64,000 nucleotides of DNA from CATQHB01 sp965262595 (GCA_965262595.1 OZ253548.1:2728001-2792000); one strand, 5' to 3'; counted from the first letter of the stretch, positions 16,115-24,373 are shown. Numbers and translations are program-made. The notes: generated from the sequence alone by a model not told the origin.

Positions 16115-17701
16115 ATGATGAAAGGTGGAACCCGCGACACTACCCGACTCCTGATGGAGCGCAGCGTCCCCGGCCGGATGGGCGTCGTAGCCCCCCGGTT
16201 GGATGTGCCAGCCCAGCCGATGCCGGATGCGTCGCTGCTCCGCGCCGACCCGCCCCTGCCGGAGGTTTCCGAGCCGGAGGTGGTCCAGTATTTCACCGGC
16301 CTCAGCCAGTTGAACTTCTCGATTGACACCCAGTTTTACCCCCTGGGCAGTTGTACCATGAAGTACAACCCCAAGATCAACGACGAAGTGGCCTTTCTGC
16401 CCGGGTTCGCCGCCATTCATCCGTTGCAGCCCGAGGAACATTGTCAGGGCGCGCTGGAACTGCTGTACCGGCTCCAGGGTTATTTGTTGGAAATAACCGG
16501 AATGGACGGGGTGAGTCTGGCTACCCTGGCCGGAGCCCATGGCGAGTTGGCCGGTGTGTTGATGCTGCGCGCCTACCATCATGCTCGCGGCGAATTTCAA
16601 CGCACCAGGATGGCGATACCGGACAGCGCCCACGGCACCAATCCGGCCTCGGCGGCGATGGCCGGGTTTGAAGTGGTAACCCTGGCCTCCGACCGGGACG
16701 GCAACGTGGACCTGGACGCTCTCCATGAGTTGGCCGGCTCGGACCTGGCCGGAGTGATGATAACCCTGCCCAGCACCCTGGGCCTCTTCGACCGCAACAT
16801 CATTGAAGTATGCCGGGTAGTCCACGAGGCGGGCGGCCTGGTTTATGGCGACGGGGCCAATATGAACGCTCTACTGGGCCGTACCAAGTTGGGCGATCTG
16901 GGCTTCGACGTAATCCACCTGAACTTGCACAAGACCTTCAGCACGCCCCACGGCGGCGGCGGCCCCGGCGCCGGGCCGGTCTGTTGCGGCGAATCGCTGA
17001 GTCCTTACCTGGCGGCGCCGGTGGTGGTCAAATCGGACGCCGGCCCGGGTTCAGCGCCGGGTTCAACGCCGGATTCAACGCCGGATTCAACGCCGGATTC
17101 AACGCCGGATTCAACGCCGGATTCAACGCCGGGAACCGGTTCGGGCAATAGCGCCGCAGATACGGCGGCCTACTCCCTGGTGACACCGGAACATAGTATC
17201 GGCAAGATTAGCGGCTTCCACGGCAACTTCGGCGTACTGGTGCGGGCCTACACCTACATCCGCACTCTGGGCGATGCCGGTATCAAATCAATTAGCGGCA
17301 ACGCCGTCCTGAACGCCAACTACCTGCTGCAAGCGCTGCGCGACATCTACTATCTACCCTACGACCGCCGTTGTATGCACGAGGTGGTATTTTCCGCCGA
17401 CTGGCAGCGGGAACGGGGCGTTAGCGGATTGGAAGTGGCGAAGCGTTTGCTTGATTACGGTTTCCACGCGCCCACCATGTATTTCCCGCTGATTGTCCAT
17501 GAAGCGCTGATGATCGAGCCGACCGAGTCGGAAAACCGGGATACGCTGGACGCCTTCTGCCGGGCCCTGCGGGAAATCAACCGGGAGTCGGTGGAAACGC
17601 CGGAACTGGTGCAGCAAGCCCCCCATACCACGCCGGTATCAAGGTTGGACGAGGCGCGGGCCGCCCGTCAGCCGGATTTAAGGTGGCGGGCTGGGGAATA
17701 G
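16115..17701 (+). CDS. gcvPB: Glycine dehydrogenase (decarboxylating) subunit 2
   Basis: 528 residues, longer than the usual 480-500. Carries the PLP-binding lysine in HLNLHKTFSTPHGGGGPGAG. The extra length is mainly an in-frame tandem of 12-bp units at about 17050-17132 coding for Thr-Pro-Asp-Ser repeats, placed between VVVKSD and YSLVTPEHSIGKISGFHGN, where the family has only a short linker. The rest of the protein is intact, so the enzyme is probably functional. The stop is 14 bp from the convergent VapC-like gene. The L protein (dihydrolipoyl dehydrogenase) is not in the window. Confidence 0.95.
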   Translation: MMKGGTRDTTRLLMERSVPGRMGVVAPRLDVPAQPMPDASLLRADPPLPEVSEPEVVQYFTGLSQLNFSIDTQFYPLGSCTMKYNPKINDEVAFLPGFAAIHPLQPEEHCQGALELLYRLQGYLLEITGMDGVSLATLAGAHGELAGVLMLRAYHHARGEFQRTRMAIPDSAHGTNPASAAMAGFEVVTLASDRDGNVDLDALHELAGSDLAGVMITLPSTLGLFDRNIIEVCRVVHEAGGLVYGDGANMNALLGRTKLGDLGFDVIHLNLHKTFSTPHGGGGPGAGPVCCGESLSPYLAAPVVVKSDAGPGSAPGSTPDSTPDSTPDSTPDSTPDSTPGTGSGNSAADTAAYSLVTPEHSIGKISGFHGNFGVLVRAYTYIRTLGDAGIKSISGNAVLNANYLLQALRDIYYLPYDRRCMHEVVFSADWQRERGVSGLEVAKRLLDYGFHAPTMYFPLIVHEALMIEPTESENRDTLDAFCRALREINRESVETPELVQQAPHTTPVSRLDEARAARQPDLRWRAGE

Positions 17702-17715
17702 CAGGGAAAGGAAAG

Positions 17716-18132
17716 TCAGTTGCCTGCGTGGTCGCCAAGGGCCGGTACGATAAACTCACAAGTGGGACCGCTGGCGTGGCTGAGTCGACGGTCAAGGGTC
17801 GCCAAAGGGCAATTGAGCGCCTCGGCCACCGCCACGTACCAAGCGTCGTAACAAGTCAGATTATGCCGCAAGGACCATATACGCTGGGCGTAGGGTGCGT
17901 AGTTAACGGTATGTAAGCCCAGCCGGAGAAGGTCACGCTGGGCCTCGGTAGCTTCTCCGGGGGGAATTTCTCCGGACAGTTCGAGACGCCGCAACACATT
18001 CGACGCCTCAGCCAGGGCTACCTCGGGCGCCACAATATCGTCACGAGCAGTTAAAGTGCCCGCCCAGATTCCTTCTTTACTTGAATCAATTACCGCCGCA
18101 ACCAGTACCGAAGCGTCAAGAATAATCGTCAC
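17716..18132 (-). CDS. PIN-domain ribonuclease, VapC-like toxin
   Basis: 138 residues, standard VapC size. PIN-domain acidic residues are visible: Asp in ILDASVLVAAV (residue 6), Glu in PEVALAEASNVL (about 42), Asp in CYDAWYVAVAE (about 95) and Asp in LATLDRRLSHA (about 113). VapC proteins cleave tRNA or rRNA when freed from their antitoxin. The start codon overlaps the antitoxin stop by 4 bp, so the pair is translationally coupled and probably autoregulated by the complex. All catalytic residues appear present. Confidence 0.88.
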   Translation of the reverse strand: MTIILDASVLVAAVIDSSKEGIWAGTLTARDDIVAPEVALAEASNVLRRLELSGEIPPGEATEAQRDLLRLGLHTVNYAPYAQRIWSLRHNLTCYDAWYVAVAEALNCPLATLDRRLSHASGPTCEFIVPALGDHAGN

Positions 18133-18365
18133 TTACGGTCCTCGCGGAGGGCTTGCAAAATCACCTTCGCCGGCACTGTTTTAGGGTCGGCTGACTTCCG
18201 CCGGCGAACTTCTTCCATCCATTCTTTATTGGACGGTCTTGACGCAATCCGCTCCAACTCACCGTGCAGAAATTCCTGCAAGGATTTTTCTTGCGCCGCC
18301 GCCTTTACAGCCAGATTGTCACGAACTTTCTCAGAAACTCCCTTGATTGTTATTTCCACTGGCAT
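18129..18365 (-). CDS. Antitoxin of a VapBC-type pair (FitA/RHH-like)
   Basis: 78 residues. The N-terminal strand VEITIKGVSEKVRDNLAVKAA followed by a helix (KSLQEFLHGELERIA) is the ribbon-helix-helix layout of FitA-type antitoxins, and the C-terminal tail would wrap the PIN toxin. The ATG at 18365 has GAGGA 7 nt upstream and is preferred over the TTG two codons earlier. The stop overlaps the toxin start by 4 bp. It neutralises the downstream toxin and probably represses the operon. Confidence 0.8.
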   Translation of the reverse strand: MPVEITIKGVSEKVRDNLAVKAAAQEKSLQEFLHGELERIASRPSNKEWMEEVRRRKSADPKTVPAKVILQALREDRK

Positions 18366-18535
18366 AACCAAATCCTCACATAGTTCTATAATTTAATGGA
18401 AACGCTGGCGAACTCGGCATTACACATTTTCCACCACCCAACCCAACTATGGCAATCCCCCAATGTTGTGGTTACAATAGCCCCAATTAGCCATCCCCTT
18501 AAAACCCTTACGCCCTTACCATCAGGAGGTGTGAA

Positions 18536-19477
18536 ATGCCCCTGGATCCGCAAGCTATACAAGTCATGGAAGCCGCTGCCGCCCTGGGTTTCCCGGCAAA
18601 TCACCTGGTTTCGCCGGAAGAGGCCCGCGCCAATGGGCGAGCCCGCGCCCGGGCGCCCGGCCCGGAGGTGGCGAAAGTCGAAGACCGCGCCATCCCCGGC
18701 CCCGATGGAGACGTGCCGGTTCGCATCTACACCCCGGAAGGCTCCGGCCCATTCCCCGGTCTGGCCTGGTTCCACGGCGGCGGCTGGGTGGTTGGCGACC
18801 TGGATTCAGCCGATAGCTCCGCGCGCAATCTGGCCGTCGGCGCCAACTGCGTGGTGGTTTCCGTCGATTACCGGCTGGCTCCGGAGACCAAGTTCCCCGG
18901 CCCGGCGGAGGACTGCTATGCCGCTACTCAGTGGCTTGCGGCCAACGCCGCGTCCCTCAATGTGGACCCGGCCCGGATAGCTACCGGTGGGGACAGCGCC
19001 GGCGGCAACCTGTCCGCGGCCGTATCCCTGATGTCCCGCGACCGGGGCGGCTGTGCCCTGGTCTTCCAACTGCTGGTGTACCCGGTCACCGAGCGGAATT
19101 TCGATACCGTGTCCTATATTGAAAATGCCGAAGGCTACCAACTGAGCCGGGACGGAATGATCTGGTATTGGGACCATTATTTGGCTAGTGACGCCGACGC
19201 TGCCAATCCCTACGCCGCGCCTCAACGGGCCGCCGACCTGAGCGGGCTGCCTCCGGCCCTGGTAATTACCGCCGAGTATGACCCCCTCCGGGACGAGGGC
19301 GAGGCATTTGCCCGCAGTCTGACCGAGGCAGGCGTTCCTATCGTCTGTACCCGTTATGACGGGATGATTCACGGCTTTTTCGGCATGTTCGCGGTGGTAG
19401 ATAAGGCTAAACAGGCGGTCGAGCAAAGCTGTGCCGCCCTGCGCGCCGCCTTTGCCGGGGCCGGCGTCGAAGCCTAA
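18536..19477 (+). CDS. Alpha/beta hydrolase, hormone-sensitive-lipase (family IV) esterase
   Basis: 313 residues. The oxyanion motif is WFHGGGWVVGD (near residue 80), the nucleophile elbow is GGDSAGGN, the acid is in TAEYDPLRDEGE, and the His is in GMIHGFFGM: the full HSL/family IV triad. It hydrolyses short acyl esters; the natural substrate is unknown. AGGAGG lies 6 nt upstream of the ATG at 18536. The gene ends inside the first of five 15-bp tandem units, each unit containing an in-frame stop. Confidence 0.92.
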   Translation: MPLDPQAIQVMEAAAALGFPANHLVSPEEARANGRARARAPGPEVAKVEDRAIPGPDGDVPVRIYTPEGSGPFPGLAWFHGGGWVVGDLDSADSSARNLAVGANCVVVSVDYRLAPETKFPGPAEDCYAATQWLAANAASLNVDPARIATGGDSAGGNLSAAVSLMSRDRGGCALVFQLLVYPVTERNFDTVSYIENAEGYQLSRDGMIWYWDHYLASDADAANPYAAPQRAADLSGLPPALVITAEYDPLRDEGEAFARSLTEAGVPIVCTRYDGMIHGFFGMFAVVDKAKQAVEQSCAALRAAFAGAGVEA

Positions 19478-19540
19478 TCGGTGGAAGCCTGAGCGGTCGA
19501 AGCCTAAGCGGTCGAAGTCTGAGCGGTCGAAGTCTAAGCG
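19466..19540. repeat. 15-bp tandem repeat, 5 units, spanning a stop codon
   Basis: Units start at 19466, 19481, 19496, 19511 and 19526, each close to GTCGAAGCCTAAGCG. The esterase stop TAA lies in unit 1, and every later unit repeats Val-Glu-Ala/Val and a stop in the same frame. The array seems to have grown from the gene's own last codons. Confidence 0.9.
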
Positions 19541-19830
19541 TCGGTTACGGTTATCCCCGCGGTTTACCGGCTATCGGGTTGTTGGTTTAATGGTGATTAA
19601 AGTTAGGGTCGCGTTGCGGCGCGGCCCTGCCGCATCTCAGCCCCCGCATACTGATAACCCGCATACTGATAATCGCAAACGCGCGCCCTACGTCGGCCCG
19701 CGGCCCGCGATGCTCCGGCTCCGATAGTCAGCACGGCAAGTTTATGCTAGGATGCTGGGCAAAACCGGGCCGGTGGATATCGCCGGCGCCGGCTGGCAGT
19801 TGGGTAGGTAAGGTAGGTAAAAAAGGAGCT
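19541..19830. other. Intergenic gap before the small membrane protein
   Basis: About 290 bp beyond the 15-bp array with no convincing gene on either strand. It includes a short direct repeat of GCATACTGATAA near 19645-19672 and a GC-rich stretch. No terminator or promoter is convincing. Confidence 0.5.
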
Positions 19831-20298
19831 ATGGCTTTGCTTAGTCCGGTTATTGGTTATGCTGGCAGAGTCGCGTTGGGCCTTGGTATGGCGTTGGTGT
19901 TCGCGGCAGTCGGGGTAGTTCTGGCTCGAATGAGTCTGGTACTATTTGGACTCACTTCCTGGTCGGCCTGGTTTACTCTGTTTGTGTCCGGGGCCGGCTT
20001 GGGCGCGGGGATTGGCAGCCTGCTGGCCTGGATGTGGTTGAAGAGCGTCGGTTCCGGTTTTACCGCTGTCCTGTTCCTGGTGGTGGTCGTGGCCGGGGTC
20101 GCCGGAGGACTGGGCGGCTACTATTACGGGGCGAGCCTGGAGCCGGAATGCTGTGCCTCCCCCGAAATGGGCCCCATCGCCTATACGGTCCTGGGAGCGG
20201 TGGCGGCATCCAATGTAACGGCCCTGCTGTTCGGTGTCATCGGGCAGACGGTTTTGCGGGGAATGCGCCGCGCTCAAAGCCGGCCCGGGGCGGCCTGA
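19831..20298 (+). CDS. Small four-helix membrane protein, unknown
   Basis: 155 residues with about four transmembrane helices (roughly residues 10-32, 42-65, 76-98 and 118-140) and a loop containing ECCASPEMGP. No family recognised. The ATG at 19831 is preferred to the longer frame because AAAGGAG lies 3-4 nt upstream and the extra 29 residues look non-coding. It is followed by a possible promoter for the ABC permease operon, so it is probably transcribed alone. Confidence 0.65.
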   Translation: MALLSPVIGYAGRVALGLGMALVFAAVGVVLARMSLVLFGLTSWSAWFTLFVSGAGLGAGIGSLLAWMWLKSVGSGFTAVLFLVVVVAGVAGGLGGYYYGASLEPECCASPEMGPIAYTVLGAVAASNVTALLFGVIGQTVLRGMRRAQSRPGAA

Positions 20299-20349
20299 TC
20301 CGGGTACGCCTTTACTACTCGACGATTGGATTAAATGTTGACGATTGGA

Positions 20350-20358
20350 TGCTATAGT
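20350..20358 (+). promoter_or_regulatory. Extended -10 promoter upstream of the ABC permease pair
   Basis: TGCTATAGT is a TGnTATAaT-type extended -10, one base off consensus, and nearly the same as the TGCTATACT elements at the two selenoprotein genes. Transcription would begin near 20365 and the leader would be about 130 nt. There is no clear -35 box. Confidence 0.4.
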
Positions 20359-20493
20359 ATATTGATTATTGTACGTTAGCTACTACTGCGGGCAGAAAGT
20401 TCTACGGGTAAGCGGAATTAACCGATAACCAAAACCGATAAATAATAACTGATGCCGGATCGTCACCCAGAACCGTAAGTAGAGGGTTGCGCA

Positions 20494-21411
20494 ATGCAAA
20501 GATTCATCGCACGACGACTGCTGATTACCGTCTTTACCCTAATCCTGGTGTCCTTGATCGTGTTTGTAATGGCCCGGGCCTCCGGAGACCCGCGGACGCT
20601 GTTGCTGGACGATTATGCCAGCACCGAAATGTGGGACGAACTGGGCGAAAGCATGGGATTGGACCAACCCTTGTTCGTGCAATACGGCATCTTCCTTCGC
20701 GCCGCTCTGACCCTGGACTTCGGCAACTCCGTGGTGGACAATCAGCCGGTCACCGCCACCATCCTGGACCGGCTGCCGGCCACGCTGCAACTGGGAGTCG
20801 CCGCCTTTATAATGTCGCTGGTTTTGGGCATTCCCCTGGGCATCCTGTCTTCGATTAAGCGGGACAGCTTCTGGGACCAACTGGGCAAGTTGATTGCGCT
20901 GCTGGGACAATCCATGCCCCCCTTCTGGCTGGGCATCATGTTGATTTTCTTCTTTGCGGTAATGCTGGGCTGGGTGCCGCCCTCGGGACGCTACGAATGG
21001 AACAGTTTCATTCTGCCGGCAGTCACCTTGGGCTGGTTTACGGTGGCCGCCAATATGCGCATTGTCCGCTCGGCCATGCTGGACAGCCTGGACACCGAGT
21101 ATATTAAGCTGGCCCGGGCCAAGGGCGTTTCGGAGACCCAAATCATCTGGAAGCACGCTCTGAAGAACGCGGTTATTCCGCCTTTGACCTTTATGGGCAT
21201 TACCCTGGGCACCCTGGTAACCGGGTCCATCGTAGCCGAAACCGTCTTTGCCTGGCCGGGAATTGGGCTGCTGGCCTTTGATGCCTTGCGTCAGTCCGAC
21301 TACTCTCTATTGCAGGGAATTGTAATTTTCTTTGCCTTGATGTACCTCGGCACCTCCCTGTTGGTGGATATACTCTACGCTTATCTGGATCCCCGAATTC
21401 GTTATAGCTAA
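20494..21411 (+). CDS. Peptide/nickel-type ABC transporter permease (DppB-like)
   Basis: 305 residues with six transmembrane helices. The first is preceded by QRFIARRLL, the standard DppB N-terminus; the large first periplasmic loop contains LGLDQPLF-like sequence (MGLDQPLFVQYGIFLR). The EAA loop that contacts the ATPases is DTEYIKLARAKGVSETQIIW, and the segment GSIVAETVFAWPGIG is highly typical. It forms the importer channel with the next gene. No ATPase or solute-binding protein is encoded nearby, so the partner subunits must lie elsewhere. Confidence 0.92.
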   Translation: MQRFIARRLLITVFTLILVSLIVFVMARASGDPRTLLLDDYASTEMWDELGESMGLDQPLFVQYGIFLRAALTLDFGNSVVDNQPVTATILDRLPATLQLGVAAFIMSLVLGIPLGILSSIKRDSFWDQLGKLIALLGQSMPPFWLGIMLIFFFAVMLGWVPPSGRYEWNSFILPAVTLGWFTVAANMRIVRSAMLDSLDTEYIKLARAKGVSETQIIWKHALKNAVIPPLTFMGITLGTLVTGSIVAETVFAWPGIGLLAFDALRQSDYSLLQGIVIFFALMYLGTSLLVDILYAYLDPRIRYS

Positions 21412-21457
21412 TCTGGAATAATCAACCGGGAAGGCTTAACCGGAAAGGAGGAATCTT

Positions 21458-22498
21458 TTGGCAGATACCATTCTGGCAACCCGTCCGGCCTCGGCGCCGG
21501 TCCGGGCGCTGCGAATATTCAAGGGCATTCGAAGGCAGCATATTCCGCTGGGTATTTCCGTCTTCCTGTTGCTGCTGGTGGCCGGAACCGGCATCTTTGC
21601 CAACTTGATAGCCCCCCATGACCCGCGCCGGGGCCACCTGGAAGACCAGAAAGCTCCCCCGGCCTGGGTTGACCAGAAGACTTCGACCAAGGTGGTGGTG
21701 GAGTTTCCCGAAGCGGGCTTGGGCCACAAGCAAATATCCTTACCCAGGGCCCAGCGCATTCGGGAAGATGCTGCCCTGGGAGATACGGTTACCGTCATCC
21801 TTCGGGAAGGGGGCACTAGCGAGTACCTGTTGGGTACCGACGACCTGGGCCGGGACGTGCTCAGCCGGATTATTTTCGGCGCCCGCATCTCGCTGATTAT
21901 TGCGGCGATAACCCTGGGCGTCGGCGGCGCCATTGGCACCTCCCTGGGCTTGATTGCCGGTTATTTCGGCGGGTTGATTGACGAATTGCTGATGCGTGTC
22001 GTGGATATTTTCCTGGCCTTGCCCCTGGTGCTGGTAGCCTTGGTGCTGGTGGTTTCGGTGGGTCAGTCCTTCTTTATCATTACGGTGGTGCTGGTGCTGT
22101 TTATCTGGGTGAGGTTCGCCCGGCAAATCCGCGGCGAGGTCTTGCAGCTAAAGACGATGGACTACGTTTCCCTGGCCCGGGTGGCCGGGGCTTCCACCCC
22201 GCGCATCATGTTCGTTCATCTCTTCCCCGGGGTGATTAACACGCTGATTGTAGTGGCGACCCTGCAAGTAAGCATCGTCATTCTGGTGGAATCCACCCTC
22301 AGCTTCCTGGGCGCCGGTGTCCCACCGCCCATTCCCGCCTGGGGTTCAATGGTGGCCGACGGCCGGGATTTTCTGTCCGACGCGTGGTGGATTTCCACCA
22401 TGCCCGGCGTGGCTATCCTGCTCACCGTGCTATCCCTCAACCTGTTCGGCGACTGGCTTCGGGACCGTCTCGACCCCAAGCTGCGCCAGTTAGCCTAG
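21458..22498 (+). CDS. Peptide/nickel-type ABC transporter permease (DppC-like)
   Basis: 346 residues, longer than the usual 280-300 because of a roughly 60-residue insertion between the first helix and the LGTDDLGRDVLSRIIFGAR motif. The insertion (about residues 55-115, with KTSTKVVVEFPEAGLG) is probably periplasmic. The EAA loop reads MDYVSLARVAGASTPRIMF. A TTG start with AAGGAGG 6-7 nt upstream is used. It lies 46 bp after its partner permease. The substrate cannot be assigned. Confidence 0.9.
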   Translation: MADTILATRPASAPVRALRIFKGIRRQHIPLGISVFLLLLVAGTGIFANLIAPHDPRRGHLEDQKAPPAWVDQKTSTKVVVEFPEAGLGHKQISLPRAQRIREDAALGDTVTVILREGGTSEYLLGTDDLGRDVLSRIIFGARISLIIAAITLGVGGAIGTSLGLIAGYFGGLIDELLMRVVDIFLALPLVLVALVLVVSVGQSFFIITVVLVLFIWVRFARQIRGEVLQLKTMDYVSLARVAGASTPRIMFVHLFPGVINTLIVVATLQVSIVILVESTLSFLGAGVPPPIPAWGSMVADGRDFLSDAWWISTMPGVAILLTVLSLNLFGDWLRDRLDPKLRQLA

Positions 22499-22582
22499 GT
22501 CGGCAAGTTGGCGCCGGGTTGAGAAAGCGCCCGATTTACTTTAAGCCGGTTAAGAAAATATGCGAAACAGGAGCTTATTAAG

Positions 22583-23428
22583 ATGCAACAGTTAACCGAC
22601 AGTGTCTTTGCGGAAACCCAAATCCGGGGATGTAACCACGGCTTTGTAGTAACTTCCGAGGGCGTGGTGATGATTGACAGCCCCCAGAAACCCAGTGACG
22701 CCCTTAAGTTAAAGGCCGAGATCGCCAAACACGGCGAACTGCGTTACATCATCAACACCGAACCCCACGGTGACCACTGGACCGGCAATGCCTATTTCGA
22801 TGTTCCGGTCATTGCCCATGAGGGAGTGCGTCAGCGGATTCTGGATACGGACCTGGAGGAGCACGTGGCCCGGGTTGCCGGTATGGGCCCGGATGAACCG
22901 GCCTTGCTGCAGGACTACGCCCCCAACGTTCCGGTGGTTACCTTCAAGAACGGTATGACCCTCCACCTGGGCGACCACACTTTCCAGTTGGTCCATATGC
23001 CCGGGCATACCCTCTATCAGGCGGCCATCTCGATTAAAGAAGAAGGCGTGGTCTTTACCAGCGACAACATCTTCCACAAGGTGCAAACCTACATTCAGGA
23101 AGCCAACCCGGACCAGTGGCTGCGCGCCCTGGAGTCCCTGCGGGTCCTGGATGAGGAAATTTTCGTACCGGGCCACGGCGCCCTCTGCGACAAGAGCTAT
23201 CTGGACGAACAGGGCGACTACATTATGGAGTGGAAGGAGTACGCCCGGAGTTCGGTGGAACGGGGAATGACCCGCGATGAGGCGGTCGAAAACCTGACGG
23301 AATTAACCGACCGCTACCCGATGGACGTAGGCCAGGACGGTACCTCGCCAAGAGTGATGCGGATGAACGCCGCCAACCTCTGGGACTATTGGAGCAAGTC
23401 CGGCATTCACTCCAGCCGCCCGGACTAG
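22583..23428 (+). CDS. MBL-fold metallo-hydrolase
   Basis: 281 residues. The metal motif HxHxDH reads NTEPHGDHWTGN, with Glu replacing the first His; the other ligands are present (HMPGHT, FTSDNIF and FVPGHG). The Glu form is seen in some quinoprotein-relay and related MBL enzymes, so it may alter metal use and not abolish activity. The N-terminus QRGCNHGFVVTSEGVVMIDSP-like region matches SoxH/QPR-type hydrolases. Substrate unknown. A GGAG 7-8 nt upstream supports the ATG at 22583. It is terminated by a very strong hairpin 36 bp downstream. Confidence 0.88.
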   Translation: MQQLTDSVFAETQIRGCNHGFVVTSEGVVMIDSPQKPSDALKLKAEIAKHGELRYIINTEPHGDHWTGNAYFDVPVIAHEGVRQRILDTDLEEHVARVAGMGPDEPALLQDYAPNVPVVTFKNGMTLHLGDHTFQLVHMPGHTLYQAAISIKEEGVVFTSDNIFHKVQTYIQEANPDQWLRALESLRVLDEEIFVPGHGALCDKSYLDEQGDYIMEWKEYARSSVERGMTRDEAVENLTELTDRYPMDVGQDGTSPRVMRMNAANLWDYWSKSGIHSSRPD

Positions 23429-23464
23429 GGTGGCCTCGAAACGGACTGAAATTCGGCGAACCAA

Positions 23465-23509
23465 AAAGAACCGGGGCGGATAGGTACGCGATATCCGCCC
23501 CGGTTCTTT
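23465..23509. terminator. Bidirectional Rho-independent terminator
   Basis: Perfect 18-bp stem from 23465-23482 pairing with 23492-23509, loop of 9 nt, flanked by A-rich sequence on the left and ending in TTCTTT on the right. It separates the MBL gene from the convergent selenoprotein gene and can stop both. Confidence 0.85.
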
Positions 23510-23604
23510 AAGACTGCTTCAGGCCGGCGCCCGGTCAACCTTCGTGGTTTCCCTGTCCCCGGTCAACCTTCGTGGTTTCCCTGGCCCCGGTCAACCGGCG
23601 AAAC

Positions 23605-24165
23605 CTAGACTCGCGCCCCCTTGGCGGCCCATAGCCAATCCAGGTCGCGGGCTGGGCCGGTTACCCACCGGTCCATCGCCTCTTGCCGTTCCGCTCCAAT
23701 ATCCACTCCCAAGCCGTCGGCCAGCCGATTCATAAAGTTGAAGAGGCAGGTAATTCCCACTATCGATAGTATCTGCTCATCGCTCAGCCCCAAACCGCGC
23801 AAGGTCTGCACGTCCGACTCCTGCATCGCCGTAGGCTCCCGGGTCAGCTTTACCGCGAAATTCAGCATCCCCCGGGTCTCCGGGTCCAGGTTGGCGGTGG
23901 TGTAATCGTGCAAAATGTGGCTGGCATATTCCGGGTCGTCGGAATGTTGACGGAGGAACCCTCCGTGGGAGGAGGCTCAAAAGCGGCAGCGGTTTATCAC
24001 CGATACGGCCACCGCAATGGATTCCTCCTGCACCCGGGTCAACGCCGAGGCCCCAAAGCTGATTGCCTGGTTAATTTCTTGCACCGCCTTCATCATCCTG
24101 GGGTTGATGGACATGGAGCTGATAATGCCGGGCATACCCACATCCTCTTGTCTAATCCAAGTCAC
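23605..24165 (-). CDS. AhpD-like / peroxidase-related selenoprotein (CxxU), in-frame TGA read as Sec
   Basis: 186 residues if the TGA at 23977-23979 is read as selenocysteine (residue 63). Both halves match one AhpD/CMD-type family: the N-terminal half ends SVINRCRF, then TGA, then ASSHGGFLRQH, then a helical half with LNFAVKLTRE and LFNFMNRLADGLGV. Homologues have a CxxC-x3-H redox motif here; this gene has Cys-Arg-Phe-TGA-x3-His, so the TGA sits on the second redox Cys. No frameshift is needed: the frame is continuous. A hairpin with a GGUUC loop follows the TGA after 16 nt. GTG start at 24165 with AGAAGG 6 nt upstream. Probable role: thiol/selenol peroxidase or reductase. A simple stop mutation is the alternative, made unlikely by the second case next door. 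Confidence 0.85.
23950..23966 (-). promoter_or_regulatory. Candidate bacterial SECIS element (AhpD-like gene)
   Basis: On the mRNA strand, ACGGAG and CCTCCGT-type pairing makes a perfect 6-bp stem closed over the 5-nt loop GGTTC. The loop starts 17 nt after the TGA. This fits the published bacterial SECIS pattern (short apical loop with G in the first two positions, about 16-37 nt from UGA), which SelB binds to insert Sec. Confidence 0.75.
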
Positions 24166-24180
24166 AACTTGCCTTCTTTG

Positions 24181-24250
24181 GCTTCCTGCGGCTTCCTGCG
24201 GCTTCCTGCGGCTTCCTTCGGCTTCCTTCGGCTTCCTTCGGCTTCCTTCG
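24181..24250. repeat. 10-bp tandem repeat, 7 units, in a 5' leader
   Basis: Three GCTTCCTGCG units followed by four GCTTCCTTCG units on the plus strand. On the minus strand they read CGAAGGAAGC / CGCAGGAAGC, purine-rich and resembling ribosome binding sites, and lie directly in the leader of the AhpD-like selenoprotein gene. A diverged eighth unit at 24171-24180 supplies that gene's own ribosome binding site. Confidence 0.9.
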
Positions 24251-24311
24251 GCCGGGTCGATATTGTCTTACGGCCGGGTCGAGCATTGTTTGCCGGTCTC
24301 AAGTCTCACCA

Positions 24312-24320
24312 AGTATAGCA
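24312..24320 (-). promoter_or_regulatory. Extended -10 promoter of the AhpD-like selenoprotein gene
   Basis: The minus strand reads TGCTATACT, the same 9-mer found in front of the divergent OsmC-like gene. Transcription would start near 24305, so the 10-bp tandem array would be part of a leader of about 140 nt. Confidence 0.5.
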
Positions 24321-24373
24321 GACACCCGCCGGGGCTTCCGCCGTCAACCGGGGACGCTGGCCGGGTCATTTAA

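Noticed and set aside
19431..19727. Lys/Arg/Ser-rich 98-residue protein
   Set aside because: It is an out-of-frame reading of the esterase end and the 15-bp repeat array.
23605..24165. Reading the AhpD-like gene as a frameshifted or truncated pseudogene with two separate fragments
   Set aside because: The frame is continuous; only one codon is a stop, at a catalytic Cys position, with a SECIS-like hairpin after it and a second case next door.
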